From: Halorubrum persicum
Lineage (GTDB): Archaea; Halobacteriota; Halobacteria; Halobacteriales; Haloferacaceae
Assembly: GCF_002727125.1 (NCBI RefSeq)
Contig: NZ_NHOA01000012.1
Span: forward strand, 1-39,898
Direction of reading: 5' to 3'
DNA length: 39,898 bases
The translations under genes were made by a program, and so were the position numbers. Positions 32,353-39,780 of the stretch are shown here, in pieces; the first letter of the stretch is position 1, and each line of letters opens with the position of its first letter. Under the pieces are notes generated by a model. That model ran no database searches, was not told where the DNA came from, and saw nothing but the letters and a program-made list of their open reading frames with translations.

Positions 32353-33252
32353 TTACTCCTCGTGTCGGGCACGCAGCGGCGTGACGCGCGGCCCGTTCTC
32401 GGTCTGCACCACGTCGGCGTCGACGCGGAACACGTCCGCGAGCAGGTCCTCGGTGACGATCTCTTCGGGCGCGCCGCGGGCGCGGATCTCGCCGTCCTTG
32501 AGCGCGACCATCCGGTCGGCGAGCCGGGCGGCCTGCTCGATGTCGTGGAGGACGACGACGACGGTCACGTCGCTCTCGTCGCGCAGGGTTTCGATGATCT
32601 CCATCACCTCCATCTGGTGGTGCAGGTCGAGGAACGTCGTCGGCTCGTCCAACAGGAGCACGTCGGTGTCCTGCGCGAGCACCATCGCGATCCACGCCAG
32701 CTGTTTCTGTCCGCCGCTGAGGCTCCCGACCTCGCGGTCGCGCAGGTGACCGCAGCCGGCCAGCTCGATCGCCTCCTCGACCGCGACCACGTCCTCGTCG
32801 GTCGTCCGCTCGAAGAACCCGCGGTGCGGGTATCGACCGTGGTACACCAGGTCCTCGACCGTGATGCTGTTCGGCGAGCTGCTCTCCTGGGAGAGCAGGC
32901 CGAGCGTCCGGGCGAGCGCCTTCGTGTCCATCGCGTGCACGTCGCGCCCGTCGACCAGCACGGAGCCGTCCGCCGGCGCGAGCTGCGTCGCCAACCCCTT
33001 CAGCAGGGTGCTCTTCCCGGAGCCGTTCGGACCGACGAGCGCCGTGACCGCGCCGGGCTCGGCCGCGATCGACTCGCCGTCGATCACGGGCTCCGGGGCG
33101 TTCGGATACCCCAACACGAGGTCTTCGCCGTCGAGGTCGCTCGCGTCCGCCGCGGCGGGCTCGCCGTCGGCCGCCGAGCCGCCCGCAGCGTTCGATCCGT
33201 CCGGTCCGTCCGTCGCGTCCGTTCGCGTCGTGTCGACGTGTTCCGTTGACAT
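32353..33252 (-). CDS. ABC transporter ATPase, iron-complex (FecE) type
   Basis: A 299-aa ABC ATPase. After a 40-residue Ala/Asp-rich N-terminal extension come Walker A GPNGSGKSTLL, Q-loop LGLLSQESSSPN, signature LSGGQKQLAWIAMVLAQ, Walker B VLLLDEPTTFLDL and the switch His in VVLHDIEQAARLAD. This is the FecE/FepC/BtuD subgroup that energises uptake of iron complexes or cobalamin. Its ATG follows the permease TGA without spacer. It is the last gene of operon A; 80 bp with an iron operator separate it from the SBP1 gene. Confidence 0.95.
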   Translation of the reverse strand: MSTEHVDTTRTDATDGPDGSNAAGGSAADGEPAAADASDLDGEDLVLGYPNAPEPVIDGESIAAEPGAVTALVGPNGSGKSTLLKGLATQLAPADGSVLVDGRDVHAMDTKALARTLGLLSQESSSPNSITVEDLVYHGRYPHRGFFERTTDEDVVAVEEAIELAGCGHLRDREVGSLSGGQKQLAWIAMVLAQDTDVLLLDEPTTFLDLHHQMEVMEIIETLRDESDVTVVVVLHDIEQAARLADRMVALKDGEIRARGAPEEIVTEDLLADVFRVDADVVQTENGPRVTPLRARHEE

Positions 33253-34425
33253 TCAGAGCTCACCCATGTGCTGCTGTTTCCGCATCAGGTACAGGAAGTA
33301 CGGGCCGCCGATCAGCCCGGTGACGATACCGACCGGAACCTGCGCGTCGGCGCCCGTGAGCACGCCCATCCCGAGGCGCGCGCCCACGTCGGCCGCGACC
33401 ATCAGCGCGGGCCCGACGAAGAGGCAGCCGACGATCACCCGCTTGTAGTCGCTGCCGACGAGGTTCCGAACCATGTGGGGGACGATCAGTCCGACGAAGC
33501 TGACGATCCCCGCCACCGCGATGCTGGCCGCCGCCGCCAACACGGCGACGCCGGAGAGCGCGAACCGCACCTTCTCGATCGACATCCCCAGCGACTTCGC
33601 CGTCTGCTCGCCGAGGAGGAGGAGGTTCAGCTGCCGGGAGCCCGCGAGCGACAGCACCACCGCCACGGCCGTCCACGGCAGCGCCATCCGGACCTGCTCC
33701 CAGTCGGTCCCCGTCAGCGACCCCGTCGTCCACTGGATCGCCGACTGGACGACGCCGATGTCGTCCGCGAAGAAGAACAGTCCCGTCTGGAGGCTGTTGA
33801 AGACGGTCCCGACGATCACGCCCGCGAGCACGAGCCGGACCGGGCTCGTCCCGTTCTTCCACGCGATCGCGTAGACGATCAGGAACGCGACCGCGCCCCC
33901 GAGCGCCGCGATCAGCGGGAGGAACGCCGCGAGCCCGCCGAACATCACGAGCGTCAGCAGGATCATCAGCCCCGCGCCCGAGGAGACGCCGAGGATGAAC
34001 GGGCTGGCGAGCTCGTTCCTGGTGACCGCCTGGAAGATGGCCCCCGAGATGCCGAGGTTCATCCCGACGATGGCGGCGACGAACACCCGCGGGAGCCGGA
34101 TGTTCCAGACGATGAGCGTCCCGTGCGCCAGCTCCGGCAGCTCACCCTGGAAGCCGGTGATCGACCGCATCAGTCCCTCGCCGACGACGAACTGCAGCAG
34201 CCAGCGCGGGTCGAGGAGCACCGCGGGGTCGAGGGCGGCGCGCCACGCCTCGCCGACCGTCATCGAGTAGGCGCCGAAGCTCACCTGCACGAGCCCGCCG
34301 GCGACGACGACGGCGACGCTGGCGAGCGCCACCGCGGCCAGCTTCGGGTCGAACAGCCACCCCAGCCGTCCCCCGGACGCTCGGGGCGCGGCGCCCTCGC
34401 CGGCGACCGACCGCCCGCCGTTCAT
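33253..34425 (-). CDS. FecCD-family iron-complex permease
   Basis: A 390-aa multi-spanning permease of the BtuC/FecCD family (about ten helices), working as a homodimer with the following ATPase. Hallmarks: VWNIRLPRVFVAAIVGMNLGISGAIFQAVTRNELASPFILGVSSGAGL, TGSLTGTDWEQVRMALPW and VSFVGLIVPHMVRNLVGSDYKRVI. The start at 34425 overlaps the FAD protein 2 stop by four bases (ATGA), so the genes are translationally coupled; longer starts upstream fall in that gene. It is the only permease of the island. Confidence 0.94.
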   Translation of the reverse strand: MNGGRSVAGEGAAPRASGGRLGWLFDPKLAAVALASVAVVVAGGLVQVSFGAYSMTVGEAWRAALDPAVLLDPRWLLQFVVGEGLMRSITGFQGELPELAHGTLIVWNIRLPRVFVAAIVGMNLGISGAIFQAVTRNELASPFILGVSSGAGLMILLTLVMFGGLAAFLPLIAALGGAVAFLIVYAIAWKNGTSPVRLVLAGVIVGTVFNSLQTGLFFFADDIGVVQSAIQWTTGSLTGTDWEQVRMALPWTAVAVVLSLAGSRQLNLLLLGEQTAKSLGMSIEKVRFALSGVAVLAAAASIAVAGIVSFVGLIVPHMVRNLVGSDYKRVIVGCLFVGPALMVAADVGARLGMGVLTGADAQVPVGIVTGLIGGPYFLYLMRKQQHMGEL

Positions 34426-35435
34426 GGGGTCCCCTCGGCGTACGCGGCGATCGCGTCGTCGTCCATCGCGTCGAGCAGCGCCTCGGCGCCGTGAGCGTCG
34501 ACGACGGCGCCGGGATCGAGGTGGCCGGCGAGCGCGCGCCGCCCCTCGACCGCCCGCGACTCGGCCTCGTCGGCGTCGACGTACGCCGACAGCGCCTCGT
34601 CGATCACCGCCTCGCGGACCCGAGCGAACCGCTCCGAGTCCGCGTCGACCGGGGCGTCGGCGTGGCGCTCGTCGAACCATTCGACCCACCGATCGCGGTC
34701 GGCCCACTCGTCCTCGCGCTCCGCCTCGCGGCGCACCCAGTCGACCCCTTCGGCCGCCGCGGGCCACCAGCCGTCCGCGACCCGCGCGTCCGCGATCACC
34801 CGTTTGGCGACGCGGGCGCCGCGCCCGGCCGCCGTGATCGCCTGCCGGTCGGCCTCGGAGGGCGAGGCGACGTAGAGCCCGTCGACCGGCGTCGCCCCGT
34901 CGGGGTCGGCGTACTCCCGGTCGAAGTGTTCGTGGACCTCGCCGCCGTGGTCGTGGGTCTCGAACATCGCCGCGCCGTCGTCCAGCCCGCGGAGGTACTC
35001 GCCGTCGTACCGGGTCGCCGCCACCACGCGGCGGGCGGTGACCGGCCCTCCCTCCTGTGGGATGACGCGGAAGGGCGTTCCGTTCGCGTCGCTCCCCGAC
35101 CTCTCGACCGACTCGACGAGGTCGTCGACGAGCGTGCCGCCCGCACGGTCGACGTGGTCGTGCAGGAGGTCGTAAAATGTCTCGACGTCGATCCCGCCCG
35201 GGAAGCCGAGGTAGTTCCCCAGGTGCGCACAGCGCGCGATCGACGACCGACCGCGGTCGAAGACGGCGACCTCGATCCCCTCGCGAGCGAGGAAGACGGC
35301 GGCCGAGCAGCCGGCGGGGCCGCCGCCGACCACGACCGCGTCGTAGTCGGCCCCCTCGGCGGCTTCGTCGGCGGCGGTCTCCCCGGCTCCGGGGTCGGCG
35401 GGGTCACGCTCGTCGCGGTCCACCCCGTCGCTCAT
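34422..35435 (-). CDS. TrxR-like FAD protein 2 lacking the NAD(P)H domain
   Basis: A 337-aa paralogue of FAD protein 1. FAD motif AVVVGGGPAGCSAAVFLAREG at residues 33-53, then SSIARCAHLGNYLGFPGGIDVETF, the short strand VTARRVVAATRYDGEYLRG at 132-150, and the second half PVDGLYVASPSEADRQAITAAGRGARVA at 183-210. There is no NAD(P)H-binding domain and no CxxC. A 120-residue acidic helical C-terminal region (WWPAAAEGVDWVRREAERE) follows. It overlaps the SBP2 gene by four bases at one end and the permease by four at the other, in an iron-operator-controlled operon. I infer that it handles the imported substrate, for example reductive release of iron; its substrate and electron donor are unknown. 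Confidence 0.85.
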   Translation of the reverse strand: MSDGVDRDERDPADPGAGETAADEAAEGADYDAVVVGGGPAGCSAAVFLAREGIEVAVFDRGRSSIARCAHLGNYLGFPGGIDVETFYDLLHDHVDRAGGTLVDDLVESVERSGSDANGTPFRVIPQEGGPVTARRVVAATRYDGEYLRGLDDGAAMFETHDHGGEVHEHFDREYADPDGATPVDGLYVASPSEADRQAITAAGRGARVAKRVIADARVADGWWPAAAEGVDWVRREAEREDEWADRDRWVEWFDERHADAPVDADSERFARVREAVIDEALSAYVDADEAESRAVEGRRALAGHLDPGAVVDAHGAEALLDAMDDDAIAAYAEGTP

Positions 35436-36712
35436 GGCTGATCACCGGCGACGATCGCGGCGACCCGGTCGCGGTCGAAGAGCCGCTCGGCCTCCGGGAT
35501 CGCCGGATAGCCGTCGCCGAGCTCGTACGTCGGCCACTCGCCGAACCGCTCGGGGAACAGCTGTTTGGCGGTCATCTCGAGCTGGAAGAGGTTCATAATC
35601 GGCCCCTGCACCGGGTTCCCCGAGGGGTAGAACCGGTCGGCCCGGATCGCCGAGAGCTCACCGGCGACCGGGTGGTCGGCGAGCTCCTCGCGGATCGCGG
35701 CCACGTCGTAGTAGGACTCGACCCCGTACTGGTGTAAGATCACGTCGGGGTCGATCTCCAGGAGCCGTTCGTGGTCGTAGGCGGTCTCGTAGGTCACGTC
35801 GGCGGCGCCGAACGCGTCGGGCACGCCGAAAGGACGCACGTGGGCGGTGGCGAACCCCGGACCGTCGAGCCGCGAGGGGTAGTAGGTCCCGTCCATGTAG
35901 AGGAGCGTGGCGACCGTCGGTCGCTCCCCTTCCGGCGGGAGGTCCGCCTGTACCGTTTCGACCAGGTCGTCGTGAACCGACGCGAGCGCCTCGTAGCGCT
36001 CCGGCTCCTGAAACACGTCCGCGACGCGCTCCGCGATCTCCCAGAGGGTGTAGTGCTCGTAGTCGTCGCGGCACGGCTCCGGCGGCTCGGAGTTCCGGCG
36101 ACTGTACACGTTGCCGAACCACGGGCCGACGTTGTCGCGGATCTCCGCCACGTCGCCCTCGTCCCACCCGTCGAAGGAGACGAACAGACAGGGGTCAGCC
36201 AGATGGAGGTCGGCGTCGAGCTCGTAGAGCAGCTCCCGGTCGACCGTGATCCCGCCGCCGGACCCCGAGTTGAGCTGTCGGATCCCCTCCCGATCGAACT
36301 CGACGCCGTCGAGCGCGGCGTAGTAGGCGTCGAGGGTGTTCCCGCCGGCGTCGGCGTCGAAGCCGAGCGAGTTCACCGCGTCGCCGTGGCCGAACGCGAC
36401 CGCCATGTCCGCGTACAGGAGGCTGTAGACCATCACGTCCTCGGGGACCGCGTCGAGCGTCACCTCGCCGACCGGCGCCATCTCGACGGAGTACGCCGCC
36501 CGAGACCCGTCACCGGCGGCCGCCGCGTCGGAACCGTCTGCCCCGTCGGTCTCGGCGTCGTCCGAGCCGGCGGCGCCGTCGGAGCCCCCCGATCCGGAGC
36601 CGCCCGAACCGCCTCCGAGACAGCCCGCGAGCAGTCCCGCCCCCGCGACCGCACCGCCGAGCCTGATCGCGGTGCGGCGCGTCGAGGTGCTTCGGTTCTC
36701 GTGCGTTACCAT
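35432..36712 (-). CDS. Iron-siderophore-type ABC substrate-binding lipoprotein 2
   Basis: A 426-aa exported binding protein. The Tat signal RRTAIRLGGAVAGAGLLAGC and lipobox are followed by a Gly/Ser/Asp-rich linker of about 35 residues. The binding domain parallels SBP1: APVGEVTLDAVPEDVM, LYELDADLHLADPCLFVSFDGWDEGDVAEI, LLEIDPDVILHQYG and GPIMNLFQLEMTAKQLFPERFGEWP. SBP2 differs by an insert (LNSGSGGGITVDRE). It is first in operon A with FAD protein 2, permease and ATPase. The promoter has one iron operator right before the ATG and a second upstream of the TATA box. The ligand (a siderophore, haem or a cobalamin-like chelate) is not fixed, but the operators point to iron. Confidence 0.93.
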   Translation of the reverse strand: MVTHENRSTSTRRTAIRLGGAVAGAGLLAGCLGGGSGGSGSGGSDGAAGSDDAETDGADGSDAAAAGDGSRAAYSVEMAPVGEVTLDAVPEDVMVYSLLYADMAVAFGHGDAVNSLGFDADAGGNTLDAYYAALDGVEFDREGIRQLNSGSGGGITVDRELLYELDADLHLADPCLFVSFDGWDEGDVAEIRDNVGPWFGNVYSRRNSEPPEPCRDDYEHYTLWEIAERVADVFQEPERYEALASVHDDLVETVQADLPPEGERPTVATLLYMDGTYYPSRLDGPGFATAHVRPFGVPDAFGAADVTYETAYDHERLLEIDPDVILHQYGVESYYDVAAIREELADHPVAGELSAIRADRFYPSGNPVQGPIMNLFQLEMTAKQLFPERFGEWPTYELGDGYPAIPEAERLFDRDRVAAIVAGDQP

Positions 36713-36716
36713 ATGG

Positions 36717-36768
36717 TTTAGGCCTCCCTAAAGGATTAAATCGCTTTCGAATCTTAGGGGCACCTAAA
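36717..36768 (-). promoter_or_regulatory. Two iron operators flanking the SBP2 TATA box
   Basis: TTTAGG-CCTC-CCTAAA at 36717-36732, five nt before the ATG, and CTTAGG-GGCA-CCTAAA at 36753-36768. The TATA-like GATTTAATC (36734-36742) lies between them. Centres are 36 bp apart. It is the only promoter of the group with two copies. Confidence 0.8.
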
Positions 36769-36894
36769 TCCGAGAGATCGGCGAGGACGCGCCCCTACCA
36801 CGGGGAGATCGCGACCGGTCGGAGAAATAAACATAATCTGATACATTCGGAGGGTACTGCGCTATTACTCTCGCTTACCGGCGTACGCGTGGGT

Positions 36895-36910
36895 TTTAGG
36901 TCGTGCGAAA
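36895..36910 (+). promoter_or_regulatory. Degenerate iron box upstream of the dpsA TATA box
   Basis: TTTAGG-TCGT-GCGAAA: the left arm is perfect, the right arm keeps four of six bases of CCTAAA. It ends 20 nt upstream of the dpsA TATA box (36931-36938), the position of an activator rather than a repressor. Confidence 0.5.
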
Positions 36911-36965
36911 AAGTGTTTTAGTATTGATAAGTTATAAGTGGGTAGCGGGTGTATCGGATATCGTT

Positions 36966-37511
36966 ATGAACACACAGAAGGAGACTCGGCAGCGCGCCGG
37001 CACCGTCGAAGAGAACGCCCTGCGGCTCGAACCGGAGAAGGCGGAGCAGATCGTCGAGGCGCTGAACGTCGACCTCGCGGACGCGTACGTCCTCTATCAC
37101 CAGCTCCACAAACACCACTGGAACGTCGAAGGCGCGGAGTTCCTCGACGTCCACGTGTTCCTCCAAGAGGTGTACGAGGACGTCGAGGCGGCCGCCGACG
37201 AGCTCGCCGAACGGCTGCAAGCGCTCGGCGGCGTGCCGCACGCCGGCATGACGACGCTCGCGGAGAACGCCACCGTCGAGCCGGAAGACGAGGACGTGTA
37301 CGACATCCGCAGCTCGCTCGCGAACGATCTGGAGATGATGGGCGACATCATCGAGAGCTACCGGCAACACATCGAGCTGGCGGAGGGACTCGGCGACTAC
37401 ACGACCGCGGAGATGCTCCGCGATCAGCTGGAAGCGATCGAGGAGCACGCGCACCACATCGAGCACTACCTCGAAGACGACACGCTCGTCGTGGACTCCG
37501 CGACGAACTAA
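36966..37511 (+). CDS. dpsA: DpsA, iron-storing Dps-like ferritin
   Basis: A 181-aa dodecamer-forming ferritin that oxidises and stores iron and guards DNA against iron-driven oxidants. The ferroxidase region reads YHQLHKHHWNVEGAEFLDVHVFLQEVYEDVEAAADELAERL with the His, Asp and Glu ligands of Dps. Later helices LANDLEMMGDIIESYRQHIELA and LEAIEEHAHHIEHYLED carry extra His clusters. The start at 36966, MNTQKETRQRAG, is the known DpsA start; TATA GTTATAAG lies about 30 nt before it. It is divergent from the SBP2 gene across 253 bp containing iron boxes. Dps is expected to be up when iron is plentiful. Confidence 0.95.
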   Translation: MNTQKETRQRAGTVEENALRLEPEKAEQIVEALNVDLADAYVLYHQLHKHHWNVEGAEFLDVHVFLQEVYEDVEAAADELAERLQALGGVPHAGMTTLAENATVEPEDEDVYDIRSSLANDLEMMGDIIESYRQHIELAEGLGDYTTAEMLRDQLEAIEEHAHHIEHYLEDDTLVVDSATN

Positions 37512-37533
37512 CCGGTCGAAAACGGATCGCGGC

Positions 37534-37848
37534 TCAGCGAACGTCCGGTGCCGTCTGGTCGGTTCGGCCCGGCAGTTCGAGCTCGATCTCCAGTCCCGGT
37601 TCGCCGACCCCCTCGAAGTCGATCTCGAACTCCACGGGCTCGCCGAACGCGAACGGGAGTTCCCACTCGTCCGTCTCGATCCGAAGGTCGTCGCCGTCGC
37701 GGAGCTGTTCGCCGAGCGCGACCAGAAACTCGCCGGCCTCGCTCGCGTCGAGGCGATACTCTTGTTCGAAGTTCCGTCCCGCAATGACTGTTCGCTCCCC
37801 GTCCGCCGTCGACGAGTCCATCTCGTCCGGAGTGGATTCGTCCGTCAT
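37534..37848 (-). CDS. Amphi-Trp domain protein
   Basis: A 104-aa acidic protein with the amphi-Trp domain: TVIAGRNFEQEYRLDASEAGEFLVALGEQLRDGDDLRIETDEWELPFAFGEPVEFEIDFE. The domain is named for alternating amphipathic strands and a conserved Trp; its function is not known. No signal or membrane segment. The ATG at 37848 follows the TGA of the 55-aa gene after one base, and both come under the iron operator at 38025-38042. It is convergent with dpsA, 22 bp apart. Confidence 0.88.
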   Translation of the reverse strand: MTDESTPDEMDSSTADGERTVIAGRNFEQEYRLDASEAGEFLVALGEQLRDGDDLRIETDEWELPFAFGEPVEFEIDFEGVGEPGLEIELELPGRTDQTAPDVR

Positions 37849-37849
37849 C

Positions 37850-38017
37850 TCACTGCGTCACGTCGACGACGTGGTCGCTCGCGATCCACCCGTCCGTGTT
37901 GTCCGACTCCATGAACACGGACCGACCGGGACACCCTTCACAGACGGTGACGGACGGGGTTTGATCCGGCTCTGGTTCGCGACGAGATTCGGTGCGAGAC
38001 TGGGCGCCTGCTGACAT
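37850..38017 (-). CDS. 55-aa CxxC protein, iron-operator controlled
   Basis: A small protein just below usual gene-finder length. The first 20 residues are charged and disordered; the rest is PSVTVCEGCPGRSVFMESDN followed by TDGWIASDHVVDVTQ, with one Cys-x2-Cys pair and a Trp. Similar short proteins with CPGR-VF and DGWIASD are, as I recall, recurrent in haloarchaea and of unknown role. It is well supported: ATG at 38017 lies 8 nt from a clear iron operator, and the next gene starts one base after its stop. The CxxC could bind iron or zinc, alone or as a dimer. Confidence 0.78.
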   Translation of the reverse strand: MSAGAQSRTESRREPEPDQTPSVTVCEGCPGRSVFMESDNTDGWIASDHVVDVTQ

Positions 38018-38024
38018 TGCGCTT

Positions 38025-38052
38025 CTTTAGGCAGACCTAAAATAAAAAGGAC
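38025..38052 (-). promoter_or_regulatory. Iron operator and T-rich TATA box of the CxxC/amphi-Trp operon
   Basis: CTTTAGGCAGACCTAAAA (38025-38042) contains TTTAGG-CAGA-CCTAAA and begins 8 nt before the ATG at 38017. The minus strand reads CCTTTTTATTTTA just upstream (38041-38053), which serves as TATA box and possibly as U-tract terminator of the dtxR-like gene, whose stop is at 38068. Confidence 0.85.
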
Positions 38053-38067
38053 ACGGTCGGCGCCGCG

Positions 38068-38508
38068 TCACTCCGCACGCGTCGGCGAGACATCGAGATC
38101 GTCGGGACGGCTCTCGGCGTCGACGTCGAGGCCTTCGAACAGCACGTGGGCGAGCCGTTCGGCGACCGTGGGGCTGACCAGTCCGGCCATCTCCATCGCC
38201 TCGCGCTCGTACGCGTCGAGATCGAGCACGTCGCGGAAGAACCACGACAGGACGACGTACGTCTCGTGGAGCGCCTCCGCGCGGTCTCGACCGGCGTCGG
38301 TGAGCGTCGCCCCCTCGTACGGCTCACGGGCGACGAGCCCGTCGGCCGCGAGTCGTTGGAGCATCTCCGTCGTCGCCGCCGGAGAGCGGTCGAGCATCTC
38401 GGCGATCCGCCCGGGCCGGATCGGCGGCGACGACCGGTGTTCCGCGATGTACAGCGCGAGGAAGTACCGGGCCGTCCGCGTGGACCCCGGCTCGCCGACG
38501 TGCGCCAT
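38068..38508 (-). CDS. DtxR-family (Idr/SirR-like) iron regulator with altered metal ligands
   Basis: A 146-aa DtxR-type regulator: winged helix RTARYFLALYIAEHRSSPPIRPGRIAEMLDRSPAATTEMLQRLAADGLV, then the dimerisation helix region EALHETYVVLSWFFRDVLDLDAYEREAMEMAGLVSPTVAERLAHVLFEGL. The C-terminal SH3-like domain is absent. Aligned by eye with DtxR, the metal ligands Met10, His79, Glu83, His98, Cys102, Glu105 and His106 become Arg14, Tyr84, Ser88, Glu101, Met105, Ala108 and Gly109. It is autoregulated, since a perfect 18-bp palindrome sits 2 nt before its ATG. By its operator it should control both ABC operons and the CxxC/amphi-Trp operon. How it senses iron, if it does, is unclear. Confidence 0.9.
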   Translation of the reverse strand: MAHVGEPGSTRTARYFLALYIAEHRSSPPIRPGRIAEMLDRSPAATTEMLQRLAADGLVAREPYEGATLTDAGRDRAEALHETYVVLSWFFRDVLDLDAYEREAMEMAGLVSPTVAERLAHVLFEGLDVDAESRPDDLDVSPTRAE

Positions 38509-38510
38509 GC

Positions 38511-38537
38511 TTTTAGGCTAGCCTAAAATTATAAATC
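38511..38537 (-). promoter_or_regulatory. Perfect iron operator and TATA box of the dtxR-like gene
   Basis: TTTTAGGCTAGCCTAAAA (38511-38528) is a perfect 18-bp palindrome, the best copy of the motif in the window, starting 2 nt before the ATG. The TATA box ATTTATAAT (minus strand, 38529-38537) abuts it. The position predicts negative autoregulation. Confidence 0.88.
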
Positions 38538-38626
38538 GGTTACGGATCCGGAACCGGAGCGCCGCGACGGCGGCGGAGAACAAGTCTGAGGGCGACCGCG
38601 ATCGATTCGATATAGCTGAATGTGGT

Positions 38627-39541
38627 TTATTTCTCGCCGAACGCCCGAATCGTGGCAAACGACCCGTCGACGATCGCGTCCGCGATTCCCTCGATGTCGG
38701 CGTCACGGGGCACCTCGTGGGGGTATTTCCGTCCGAAGTAGCGCAGGAGGTTCCCCACGTCGCGTTCGAGGAACTCGCGGGCGTTCTCGTGGTCGACGGG
38801 GACCGCCTGCGGCCAGTCGAAGATGGTGACGCCGCTCTCCGCGACCGCGACGTTGTGCTCGGACATGTCCGCGTGGACCCAGCCGTGGTCGTAGGCCGTG
38901 ACCAGTTCACGGAGAACGAGGTCGAGGACGCCGATCGCCTGCTCGGGATCGAGCTTCGCGCGCGCGAGCTCGACGCCCTCGAACTTGTCCATCACGATGG
39001 CGTGACGGTTGTGGTCGACCGGACGCGGCACCGACACGTCGGGGTACAGCGCCTCCATCGCCTCGTACTCGCGTTCGGCCGCCTTGCGCGCGGTGTACAG
39101 CCACGAGACGTGGTCGCGGTCGGCGGTGTACTCGCGTTCGCGGTTCACCTCGCGGAAGTTGGTGTACCCCTCGCGGTGGTACTTCAGGGCGAGCGGCTTG
39201 AACGACTGCGCCTCGTACACGTCTCCCTCCTTGCCGAACCCCAGGGGTGAGCCCACGCCGTCGATGGTCTCGCGCTCGGAGAACGTCCGGAGCGCTAAGG
39301 CGTCGTACCCCTCGAAGGTGAGCTGGTACCCCTCGTACTGGATCGTCTTCCGTTCGATCAGCTCGCGGTCGAGACACCGGTCGATCCGGTAGTCGACCTC
39401 CTCGCGCGTCAGGTCCGCGTAGTCGGGGATCTTGTCCCGGCGGACCCATTCGGAGAAGCGCATCCCCTGCTCGACGCCCGAGAGGAGATAGAAGTCCTCG
39501 GGGTCGAGCTCGGCCATGTCGCCCGCGACGTTTCGAACCAT
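38627..39541 (-). CDS. rio2: RIO2-type serine/threonine kinase
   Basis: A 304-aa RIO2 kinase/ATPase, which in eukaryotes and probably archaea matures the small ribosomal subunit. An N-terminal winged helix (DFYLLSGVEQGMRFSEWVRRDKIPDYADLTREEVDYRIDRC) is followed by the RIO domain: GSPLGFGKEGDVYEA phosphate loop, catalytic HADMSEHNVAV and metal-binding Asp in IFDWPQAV. All catalytic elements are present. The ATG at 39541 fits the family start; a CCCTTTTAGG box near 39563-39572 is about 25 nt upstream. Confidence 0.95.
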   Translation of the reverse strand: MVRNVAGDMAELDPEDFYLLSGVEQGMRFSEWVRRDKIPDYADLTREEVDYRIDRCLDRELIERKTIQYEGYQLTFEGYDALALRTFSERETIDGVGSPLGFGKEGDVYEAQSFKPLALKYHREGYTNFREVNREREYTADRDHVSWLYTARKAAEREYEAMEALYPDVSVPRPVDHNRHAIVMDKFEGVELARAKLDPEQAIGVLDLVLRELVTAYDHGWVHADMSEHNVAVAESGVTIFDWPQAVPVDHENAREFLERDVGNLLRYFGRKYPHEVPRDADIEGIADAIVDGSFATIRAFGEK

Positions 39542-39780
39542 ACGCGCCCCTACTCCGGCGATTCCTAAAAGGGACGCGCGTTCGATGAGCGGCGGCATAA
39601 ACCGTATCGCGCGATAGTAAATCGACGAGCGGGCGACATCGGACTGACGGGCGGGCGGTGTCGACCGCTCGCGCCCCCGAACGCAACCGCTTTCGGCCGG
39701 GGCGCCGACGTGGGACGTATGTACGCGGAGGGAGCGCTGAGCGGGGGGAGTGGCCGAGCGCGGAGCGCAGGTGGGAGACG

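Noticed and set aside
29976-35435. Ordinary thioredoxin reductase for the two FAD proteins
   Set aside because: Neither has the CxxC pair or the NAD(P)H-binding domain, so disulfide reductase function is unlikely.
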